Part shown: positions 1 to 5,045 of the stretch, piece by piece
How positions within the stretch are numbered: the stretch's first letter is position 1
Layout: each line of letters starts with the position of its first letter
Origin: Parvularcula sp963922235
Lineage (GTDB): Bacteria; Pseudomonadota; Alphaproteobacteria; Caulobacterales; Parvularculaceae
Direction of reading: 5' to 3'
Length of the DNA: 5,120 nucleotides
NCBI GenBank assembly: GCA_963922235.1
Contig: CAWUIJ010000178.1
Span: 1-5,120, forward strand
Position numbers and translations under genes: made by a program
Notes under the pieces: generated by a model
Told to the model about the DNA's origin: nothing
What the model saw: only the letters and a program-made list of their open reading frames with translations
Database searches by the model: none

Positions 1-296
1 GTCAGGATGACAATCATCCAAGCGAGAATGTCTTCGGCAAAGTCCTTCGCATGGGCGACACCGCCATGGGTCTCATGGTTTTGAAAAAGCGGAACAAAAG
101 CGGCTTGGAAGGCGCCTTCCGCCAAAAGACGCCGGAACATATTGGGAAGCCTGAAGGCGGCCCAGAAAGCGTCGGCCACGGGGGTGCCTGAAGCTCCGAT
201 CACGCCAGCCAGGATCAGCTGCCGGACAAAGCCGAAAACCCGGCTCAACATGGTGAGCCCTGACACAGTCGCCAGTGATTTCAGCAAAGATCCCAA
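1..296 (-). CDS. murJ: MurJ (MviN) lipid II flippase, N-terminal part, cut by window edge
   Basis: This is the first 98 codons of a MurJ/MviN family protein, the inner-membrane flippase that moves lipid II to the periplasmic face for peptidoglycan synthesis. The reverse strand reads a start of the form MGSLLKSLATVSGLTMLSRV, followed by FGFVRQ, which is the usual first helix of the family. Residues about 40-71 give ADAFWAAFRLPN and then RRLLAEGAFQAAFVPLF, a very characteristic MurJ block with its conserved Asp (about 42) and paired Arg (55-56). I place the start at a TTG (294-296) because a GGGG ribosome binding site lies 8 bases upstream and the family normally begins only a few residues before LLKSLATVSG. 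An internal ATG at 249-251 would cut into the conserved first helix. Most of the roughly 500-residue protein, including nearly all transmembrane helices, lies outside the window. The gene is divergent from the M20 hydrolase gene. Family assignment is very secure; the exact start is less so. Confidence 0.93.
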   Translation of the reverse strand, partial: MGSLLKSLATVSGLTMLSRVFGFVRQLILAGVIGASGTPVADAFWAAFRLPNMFRRLLAEGAFQAAFVPLFQNHETHGGVAHAKDFAEDILAWMIVIL

Positions 297-304
297 AACT
301 GATG

Positions 305-308
305 CCCC
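305..308 (-). promoter_or_regulatory. Ribosome binding site for murJ (supports TTG start)
   Basis: The reverse strand reads GGGG here, 8 bases before the TTG at 294-296. No ATG lies at a sensible distance in this frame upstream of the conserved LLKSLATVSG segment, so this purine run is the main reason for choosing a TTG start. The role is inferred from position only. Confidence 0.45.
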
Positions 309-520
309 GTCACACGTAGGATTGGTTAAGCGTCCCTGCCTGCGCCTGCAAGAACCTGTGATTTTGAAACGACCTTTTCAGGCTCAACGAAGCCCCGTCT
401 TGCGGCCGAGGTGTTATCAAGGGATTTCGGAAGAGGGCGCTCCCCAACGATTTCAAGCGGCGGCGTGCTGACGAGCGTTGCCAAGGATGACGGTATGTCC
501 CTAAAAACCTCGGTTCCATT

Positions 521-525
521 GGAGG
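521..525 (+). promoter_or_regulatory. Ribosome binding site for the M20 hydrolase (decides start)
   Basis: A consensus GGAGG stands 8 bases before the ATG at 534 and only 2 bases before another in-frame ATG at 528. The spacing favours 534, giving a protein that starts MRWKVSL directly ahead of the hydrophobic signal segment. It also argues against the much longer open frame from 411. Confidence 0.75.
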
Positions 526-533
526 TTATGTGC

Positions 534-1859
534 ATGCGTTGGAAAGTCTCTCTCTCGACTGTCAGTCTTTTGGCGCTCGGCGCCTCAGCCTGTGCGGATG
601 ACCATGCGACAGATCTCCATGCCTCGATCGCTGCGCATTATGACAGCGAGCTCGAAGCCCTCTTTCAGCATTTCCATCAGAACCCTGAGCTCTCTTTTAT
701 GGAGCGAGAAACGGCGGCACGGCTGGCGAGCGAGCTGAGCGATCTTGGCTATGATGTGACCGAGAATTTTGGCGGTACTGGCGTTGTGGCCGTCCTCAGG
801 AACGGCGAGGGCCCCACGGTCTTGATCCGTGCGGATATGGATGGCCTGCCGGTGCCAGAGCAGTCGGGCCTCGACTATGCCTCAACGGCCACCCAAAAAG
901 ACATCGACGGTGTGATGAAGCCCGTCATGCACGCTTGCGGTCACGATATGCACATGACCACGCTGGTCGGGGCCGGCAAGCAGCTGATGGACCGCAAAGA
1001 CGATTGGTCAGGAACGCTCATTCTCATTGGTCAGCCAGCTGAGGAACGCGTTGGCGGTGCGCGGGCGATGCTTGAGGATGGTCTTTATACGAAGTTCCCC
1101 AAGCCCGACTATGCACTGGGCTTTCACGTCTGGTCGGCCTTCCCGGGCGGTTTGATCCACGTGCCTGAGGAAAATGCATTTTCCAGCGCCGACAGTGTCG
1201 ACATCACGGTTTACGGCGTGGGCGGACATGGCGCGATGCCGCATGTCACGGTCGACCCTGTTCTGATTGCTTCGCAGATCGTCGTTTCCCTGCAGACAGT
1301 GGTCAGCCGCAGCATTGCGCCGAAAAAGCCAGGTGTGATCACGGTCGGCTCCATCCATGGGGGCACCAAGCACAACATTATTGGTGAAGAGGTGCATCTT
1401 CAGCTGACGGTTCGGGCCAATGATCCTGAGACCCGCACGGCGCTTCTTGACGGTATCGACCGGATCGCGGCGGGCACAGCAGCCACCTTTGGCGTGCCAG
1501 AGGACAAGATGCCGAAAGTGGTGCGTTCACCCACGGAAACCACACCGCCCACGAACAATGACCCTGCCACAGCGCGTCTTGTCGAGGCAGCCATTGTGGA
1601 AGCCATGGGCGAAGAGGCCTTGGTTCCGGATGGCCGGATCAACGGTATGGGGGCGGAAGATTTTGCCTATTTCGTGACGCCAGAGAGCGGTGTGAAGGGT
1701 GTCAATTTCCGGGTGGGCGGGGCCTTTGAAGAGGACCTCGATTCGCCGACCATCCACCACGCACCGGGTTTCCGGATCGATCCGGAGGCGTCCGTGATCC
1801 AAGGAACCGAAGCGACGGTCGTCAGTGCGCTCGCATTGTTCGAAGAGGGTGCAGACTGA
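534..1859 (+). CDS. Exported M20D-family metallo-amidohydrolase (hippurate/IAA-amino acid hydrolase-like)
   Basis: This 441-residue enzyme belongs to the M20D amidohydrolases, which use two metal ions to cleave the amide bond of N-acyl amino acids or related compounds. Visible landmarks, in order, are HQNPELSF near residues 48-55, RADMDGLPVPEQSG at 99-112, HACGHDMH at 133-140 (Cys135 and His137 as metal ligands), QPAEE at 167-171 (Glu170 catalytic base, Glu171 ligand), GFHVW with His198, a dimerisation domain at about 215-330 containing GVGGHGAMPH, GAEDFAYF at 373-380, and HHAPGFRID with the final His at 408-409. The set is complete, so the enzyme should be active. The N-terminus has Lys4, a hydrophobic stretch and a small-residue end (LGASACADD), indicating export. 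Cleavage could follow ASA or ACA; a lipoprotein is possible but the Cys lacks the preferred Leu at -3. The start is set by GGAGG at 521-525. The substrate cannot be told: no transporter or pathway gene is adjacent. The gene stands alone on the plus strand. Confidence 0.93.
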   Translation: MRWKVSLSTVSLLALGASACADDHATDLHASIAAHYDSELEALFQHFHQNPELSFMERETAARLASELSDLGYDVTENFGGTGVVAVLRNGEGPTVLIRADMDGLPVPEQSGLDYASTATQKDIDGVMKPVMHACGHDMHMTTLVGAGKQLMDRKDDWSGTLILIGQPAEERVGGARAMLEDGLYTKFPKPDYALGFHVWSAFPGGLIHVPEENAFSSADSVDITVYGVGGHGAMPHVTVDPVLIASQIVVSLQTVVSRSIAPKKPGVITVGSIHGGTKHNIIGEEVHLQLTVRANDPETRTALLDGIDRIAAGTAATFGVPEDKMPKVVRSPTETTPPTNNDPATARLVEAAIVEAMGEEALVPDGRINGMGAEDFAYFVTPESGVKGVNFRVGGAFEEDLDSPTIHHAPGFRIDPEASVIQGTEATVVSALALFEEGAD

Positions 1860-1863
1860 GCGC

Positions 1864-2412
1864 TTAGAGGGGAGAGCCCCAGAGGGCGGCCCTGTCTGTC
1901 CATCCGCGGAAGTCATCCGTCCGGACCCGGCACCAGGTGCCGTCGCACATCTCAAGCCGCGCGATCACACCCGGCTCCAGGCGGGCTCGCGGCAGGGCAT
2001 CGACCGTGGGCTGAGAGAATATGACCGTCGAGGCCTGAATAACTGCGTGTTGGTTTTCCGCGAGCATCGACCGGTGGATCCAAACCCGGCGCCCTTCGAC
2101 ATCCTCGACTCGGCGCCAGACATTGTCTTGGGTTTCGCCGATCACTTTGAGAGGAAGTCCGCGGCGTTTGTAGATCACCAACACTGGGTCATCGAGATCG
2201 GGACCGGCACGGCCAAACGCCTTGTCTTTTTTGAGGGCGACGAAGCGGGGCACCGGCTGGCCTGAATAGCCCGTTCTGCGCTCTGTGGCGGGCTCCTCGG
2301 CTGCTGCTTCTGTCTGCTCCTGCGCGCGTGCGGCATCGGCTGCAGACGTCGCCACAGCGATCAGAGAGAGGATGATGATAGAAAATCCAAAGCGACGCGG
2401 CACGAAGCGCAT
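1864..2412 (-). CDS. Exported SH3-like domain protein (COG3807 / SH3_4 type)
   Basis: This 182-residue protein has a signal peptide: a basic start MRFVPRR, a hydrophobic core SIIILSLIAVATSA, and a likely cleavage after ADAARA (residue 30). A low-complexity Ala/Glu linker (31-45) follows, then GQPVPRFVALKKDKAFGRAGP (51-71, read as two overlapping parts) opens the first SH3-like unit. That unit runs to about 118 and includes GLPLKVIGE, WRRVED and WIHRSML. A more diverged second unit spans about 120-175 and includes EPGVIARLEMCDGTWCRV and GWTDRAALWG. This is the usual layout of alphaproteobacterial periplasmic SH3 proteins of the COG3807 kind, whose exact role is not established; binding to cell-wall components is the common guess. 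Cys156 and Cys161 could form a disulfide after export. The ATG is supported by AGGGG at 2421-2425, 8 bases upstream. It lies 76 bases after the Trm112-like gene and may be co-transcribed or use the CtrA-like region between them. Its stop faces the M20 stop across 4 bases. Confidence 0.85.
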   Translation of the reverse strand: MRFVPRRFGFSIIILSLIAVATSAADAARAQEQTEAAAEEPATERRTGYSGQPVPRFVALKKDKAFGRAGPDLDDPVLVIYKRRGLPLKVIGETQDNVWRRVEDVEGRRVWIHRSMLAENQHAVIQASTVIFSQPTVDALPRARLEPGVIARLEMCDGTWCRVRTDDFRGWTDRAALWGSPL

Positions 2413-2469
2413 AAGTCTGACCCCTGACCACCGAGTTGTGGGTAACGGGGCGGACTCTCGACGCGAGGT

Positions 2470-2488
2470 GGTAAACGTTCGGTTAACC
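2470..2488. promoter_or_regulatory. Imperfect dyad resembling a CtrA binding site, upstream of the SH3 gene
   Basis: The arms GGTAAAC (2470-2476) and GTTAACC (2482-2488) are inverted copies matching at 6 of 7 positions around a 5-base centre. The same stretch contains TAAA, seven bases, then TTAA (2472-2486), one base off the TTAA-N7-TTAA motif bound by the alphaproteobacterial cell-cycle regulator CtrA. It sits about 58-76 bases upstream of the SH3-gene ATG and directly after the Trm112-like stop codon, a plausible promoter position. A further CGGTTAAC copy lies at 2497-2504. What is seen is the repeat; binding by CtrA or any regulator is inference. Confidence 0.35.
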
Positions 2489-2680
2489 TTAGGACTCGGT
2501 TAACTTTCTCGCTTCGCCTTCCAGCATGATCGGGATGCCTTCGCGGATGGGATAGGCAAGGCCGGCGGCGTCAGAGATCAACTCCTGCTCCGCTTCGTCA
2601 TAGCGAAGAGGCGCCCGGGTCACAGGGCAGACGAGCAAATCAAGGAGTTTGCGGTCGAGATCGAAGGTAGGTTCACTCAT
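2489..2680 (-). CDS. Trm112-like small protein (UPF0434/YcaR family)
   Basis: The protein is 63 residues, the usual length for this bacterial family. It shows the signature order DRKLLDLLVCPVT (9-21), a middle segment ending ELISDAAGLAYPIREGIPIML (33-53, read as overlapping parts) and a charged tail. Trm112 in eukaryotes and archaea is a small zinc-linked activator of several RNA and protein methyltransferases; the role of the bacterial form is much less certain. Only one Cys (18) remains, with Thr where a second ligand of a CPxC pair could stand, so zinc binding is unlikely. I chose the ATG at 2678-2680 because relatives begin just before the DRKLL segment; the frame stays open 12 codons further but that part overlaps the LON gene and has no family match. 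The LON stop codon ends 4 bases upstream, and the ribosome binding site is poor, so translation is probably coupled to the LON gene. Confidence 0.88.
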   Translation of the reverse strand: MSEPTFDLDRKLLDLLVCPVTRAPLRYDEAEQELISDAAGLAYPIREGIPIMLEGEARKLTES

Positions 2681-2684
2681 GCGC

Positions 2685-3356
2685 CTATTGAAGCCGCTCG
2701 CGCGCCTCGTCGTCAAATTCGCCGCCGCCGCCGCGCTGGGCGATCGCCATTTCCATCAGAGCGATGAGCGTCTGACCGCGATCATTGATCGTGCGCGCTT
2801 CCAAGATGGCTTGCTTCTCATCTGCTGCGAAAGGGCAGCTCATGGCGACGGAGTTGATGATGGTCTCAGCGGAGGCACCCTCAATCGAATCCCAGTCGGC
2901 TTGCAGGCCAACCTCTTCAAGATAGCGCATCAAAAGCTCGATCACTTGTTCGCGGAGATGCGGGCTCTCTTCCTGATCGGCATGAAGGTCCGTCGCATAA
3001 GCACCCCAGTCGACACGGGCGATGCGGAACCCGCCCTCGGTGAGCTGATCGCTGATCACGCGGAAGCGCGAGACTCCGGTGAGGGTGATGAGATATCGGC
3101 CATCACCGGTTTCCATGAACGAGGTGATACGCCCGGCGCAGCCCACATCGTAAAGCGGCGGATTGACGTCTTCGTCGCAGCGAGGCCGGGTCATGCCAAT
3201 CAGCCGGCCGTGCTCCAGCGCAAAGTCGGTCATGGCGAGGTAGCGCGGCTCAAAGATATTGAGCGGCAGCTGGCCACGGGGGAGCAAGACGGCACTTCGC
3301 AAAGGAAAGACCGCCAGCTCTTCTGGCAAAGATTGGGCACTAACCTGGGTCGTCAC
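2685..3356 (-). CDS. Stand-alone LON substrate-binding domain protein (COG2802 type)
   Basis: This is a 223-residue protein built only of the domain that forms the N-terminus of Lon protease. Residues 11-41 carry PEELAVFPLRSAVLLPRGQ and PLNIFEPRYLAM, the diagnostic opening of the family. Further markers are RLIGMTRP (51-58), GCAGRITSF (72-80), GRYLITLTGVSRFRV (86-100) and a helical second half with LLMRYLEEVGL. There is no AAA+ ATPase (Walker) region and no Ser-Lys protease domain, so it cannot degrade proteins alone; binding of unfolded segments is inferred from the Lon N-domain. A glycine run (RGGGG, 208-212) sits near the C-terminus. The start is ambiguous: I prefer the GTG at 3354-3356, with AAGGGG 9 bases upstream. 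A GTG at 3372-3374 would add six residues but has no good ribosome binding site. It follows the thioredoxin-TPR gene by about 53 bases and precedes the Trm112-like gene by 4. Confidence 0.9.
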   Translation of the reverse strand: MTTQVSAQSLPEELAVFPLRSAVLLPRGQLPLNIFEPRYLAMTDFALEHGRLIGMTRPRCDEDVNPPLYDVGCAGRITSFMETGDGRYLITLTGVSRFRVISDQLTEGGFRIARVDWGAYATDLHADQEESPHLREQVIELLMRYLEEVGLQADWDSIEGASAETIINSVAMSCPFAADEKQAILEARTINDRGQTLIALMEMAIAQRGGGGEFDDEARERLQ

Positions 3357-3365
3357 AGACACCAG

Positions 3366-3371
3366 CCCCTT
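3366..3371 (-). promoter_or_regulatory. Ribosome binding site for the LON-domain gene (decides start)
   Basis: The reverse strand reads AAGGGG, ending 9 bases before the GTG at 3354-3356. Because this purine run lies inside the alternative longer frame starting at 3374, it is the main argument for the shorter protein. Confidence 0.5.
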
Positions 3372-3409
3372 CACACTGCGGACGCCAAAATCGGGCGCCT
3401 GTTGAAGAG

Positions 3410-4378
3410 TTAGCTGAAAAGCAGAGAAGACAAGCGGCGACGCGCCCGTTTCACCTCAGGATGCGCGGCGCCGAGTGCGTCAAAGAGGGTCAGGAGCTTC
3501 TGCTTTGCTGCGCCCTCGTTCCATTCGCGGTCTTGGCCGATCAGCGTGAGAAGCGTGTCCATAGCGTGCTCAACCTGACCCGCGGCAATCTGCGCCTCAG
3601 CGAAGGCAAAGCCTTGCTCCTGGTTCGAGGGATCAGCGCGGAATGCGGCTTCTGCTGCGCCGAGGTCGCCCTCTGCTGCAGGCTCAGCCATCAGTTGGAG
3701 TTGCGCTGTAATCTGGGCGAGGGCGGTGTGGCCGCGCTTATCCTCAGGCACCTGATCGATCGTGGCGCGGGCAGCGTCGAGATCCCCAGCCGCCACTTGC
3801 ACATGCGCGATGCCTGCGATCGCTTCGAGCTGATCGTCGCTGCCATCTTCCGCGGCGCCTGCCGCCTCAGCAAAGGCTTGGATGGCTTGCGGGAAAGCGC
3901 CTTGCGCGAGCGCTTCCTTGCCCGCGGCAATGAGGTCTGCCGGGTTCACGCCGCCGGGCGCTGCGCCTTTGAGGCCCATCTGGCTCGCAGCGGCAATAAT
4001 CCGGTCGAGAAAGACCTGCACTTCGCTCTCGGGCACCGCGCCCATGAAGCCATCCACGGGCTGTCCACCGACAAAGGCCATGACTGTGGGCAGGGATTGA
4101 ATCCGGAGTTGTTGCGCCAGCATCTGGTTCTTATCGGTGTCGACCTTGACCATTTTGACTTGGCCGCCGCGGGCGTGCACCGCTTTTTCAAGGATCGGGC
4201 CGAGGGTTTTGCAGGGGCCGCACCAGCTCGCCCAAAAATCGACGATGACAGGCACGCTCATCGACGCATCCATCACATCAGCTTGGAATGTCTCAATAGT
4301 CGCGTCTTTCACCAGGTCATCAGCACCCGGCGCTGGGCCTGTCGGGGTGTTACCACCAAGATCGAGGGTCGAGGACAT
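3410..4378 (-). CDS. cnoX: CnoX/YbbN-type thioredoxin-TPR co-chaperone with active-site WCGPC
   Basis: The 322-residue protein joins a thioredoxin domain (about 24-132) to a helical TPR-like C-terminal half (about 147-322). The thioredoxin part has VIVDFWASWCGPCKTLGPIL (44-63) with Cys53 and Cys56, the strand VKMVKVDTDKN, and the cis-proline loop SLPT with Pro97. The C-terminal half is rich in Ala and shows repeated helix pairs such as LIAAGKEALAQGAF and AFAEAQIAAGQVEHAMDTLL. This matches the CnoX/YbbN family of cytoplasmic holdases that pass clients to GroEL/ES and DnaK. The E. coli member lacks the CxxC pair, whereas alphaproteobacterial members including the Caulobacter one keep it, so this protein should also carry out thiol exchange. 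There is no signal peptide. A 20-residue Gly/Pro/Asp-rich leader precedes the domain. The ATG is backed by GGAG at 4385-4388, 6 bases upstream. It lies 55 bases after the PrdX-like gene and before the LON gene. Confidence 0.93.
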   Translation of the reverse strand: MSSTLDLGGNTPTGPAPGADDLVKDATIETFQADVMDASMSVPVIVDFWASWCGPCKTLGPILEKAVHARGGQVKMVKVDTDKNQMLAQQLRIQSLPTVMAFVGGQPVDGFMGAVPESEVQVFLDRIIAAASQMGLKGAAPGGVNPADLIAAGKEALAQGAFPQAIQAFAEAAGAAEDGSDDQLEAIAGIAHVQVAAGDLDAARATIDQVPEDKRGHTALAQITAQLQLMAEPAAEGDLGAAEAAFRADPSNQEQGFAFAEAQIAAGQVEHAMDTLLTLIGQDREWNEGAAKQKLLTLFDALGAAHPEVKRARRRLSSLLFS

Positions 4379-4433
4379 AGCGGGCTCCAGACATCACAAG
4401 TGTTCTTAAGTCTGCCGGGAGATGGCGCTTCTC

Positions 4434-4934
4434 TCACGCCGCGGCAAGGGAGAGTTCGATCATGCGCTGGGCGTGGAGCGTGACGAAGGCTTTCAGGGCC
4501 TCTGATGACAGGGCCGTGGACGCGGTGTTTCGCAGCGGGTGGGCCCAGATTGTTGACTCGCCCAGGAGCTCTTGATCGAGAACCACCGTGTCGATGCGCA
4601 TCGCCTGGTCGTTGATGAGAGCATAAGGGGTCAGGTGGCCGGGCTCGACACCGAGCACATCACCCATGGTCTCGGCTGAGGCGAAACTCAGCCGACCGCG
4701 TGCTCCGACAGCTGCGCCCACAGTCTTCAGATCCACACGCGTTGAACCCCGCGCTGTCACAAGGAAGAGCTTCTTGTCTTTGTCGGTGACGAGCAGGCTT
4801 TTGGATCGCCCGCCAGGCAGGCTCTCAGCGAGATGTTTGCTCGTCTCAACGGTCGGTGTCGCGTCATGCTCCACCGTTTCCGACGGGATACCCATCTCCT
4901 CGAGGCGTGCAAAAAAGCGGCGTTCAGCGTCCAT
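4434..4934 (-). CDS. Prolyl-tRNA-editing-type YbaK-fold protein (PrdX/ProXp-ala-like)
   Basis: This is a 166-residue free-standing YbaK/ProRS-INS fold protein. Family members hydrolyse mischarged tRNA, and the ProXp-ala branch clears Ala from tRNA-Pro in the cytoplasm. Visible markers are a helical start (MDAERRFFARLEEMGIP), EHDATPTVETSKHL (22-35, read in parts), GGRSKSLLVTDKDKKLFLV (41-59) with Lys45, GRLSFASAE (80-88), GVEPGHLTPYALIND (95-109) and HPLRNTAST (132-140). The EPG..TP..LIND and HPL.N blocks place it in the PrdX/ProXp group better than in YbaK or YeaK. Lys45 is followed by Ser where, as I recall, Asn is usual in ProXp-ala. I chose the ATG at 4932-4934 because AAGGA (4943-4947) lies 8 bases upstream and relatives start there; an ATG at 4974 would add 14 residues with no family match. 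It is the first gene of the minus-strand run and is divergent from the tRNA gene 111 bases away. The specificity (Ala-tRNA-Pro or another pair) is not proven by sequence. Confidence 0.87.
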   Translation of the reverse strand: MDAERRFFARLEEMGIPSETVEHDATPTVETSKHLAESLPGGRSKSLLVTDKDKKLFLVTARGSTRVDLKTVGAAVGARGRLSFASAETMGDVLGVEPGHLTPYALINDQAMRIDTVVLDQELLGESTIWAHPLRNTASTALSSEALKAFVTLHAQRMIELSLAAA

Positions 4935-5045
4935 GGGCGCGTTCCTTAAGCCGCAGAGGAAAGGGATCTCAAGCAATCATCTTTTTTCAGCGAAAGCCGG
5001 TTGCACTGCCTCGATCAATTTGCTTGATACGCGGCTCGTTGGTGA

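Larger units (their letters stand above)
297..533. other. Divergent intergenic region between murJ and the M20 hydrolase gene
   Basis: These 237 bases separate two genes read outward and must hold promoters for at least the M20 gene and possibly murJ. I see no convincing coding sequence: short frames crossing it lack ribosome binding sites and family resemblance. The M20 frame stays open upstream to 411, but that part reads as low-information arginine and serine-rich sequence with no domain. I looked for -35/-10 pairs on both strands and found none strong enough to mark. No clear inverted repeat or terminator is visible. Confidence 0.6.

Noticed and set aside
411..533. N-terminal extension of the M20 hydrolase back to 411
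   Set aside because: The extension has no signal or domain, while GGAGG at 521-525 and the signal peptide from 534 fix a later start.
1869..1880. GGGG-AGAG-CCCC hairpin near the convergent stops as a terminator
   Set aside because: Only a 4-base stem, lies inside the SH3 coding end, and has no U-tract on either side.
2457..2467. CTCG-ACG-CGAG hairpin after the Trm112-like gene as a terminator
   Set aside because: Four-base stem and no following U run in the minus-strand direction; too weak to call.
2724..2737. GCC/GGC triplet run near the LON gene's C-terminal end as a tandem repeat
   Set aside because: It is a short glycine codon run inside the coding sequence, common in high-GC genes.
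2649..3413. Plus-strand open frame of 254 codons opposite the LON-domain gene
   Set aside because: The reverse strand carries an unmistakable LON-domain sequence; this frame shows no family features.
3461..4483. Long plus-strand open frame (340 codons) opposite the thioredoxin-TPR gene
   Set aside because: It is the antisense shadow of a GC-rich Ala-heavy gene with clear thioredoxin motifs; its translation is Cys/Arg/His-rich without domains and has no good ribosome binding site.
5001..5029. Promoter for tRNA-Gly: TTGCAC, 17 bases, TTGATA
   Set aside because: Spacing and distance to the tRNA are right, but the match to -35 is TTG only and the -10 is poor, so it is not marked as a feature.
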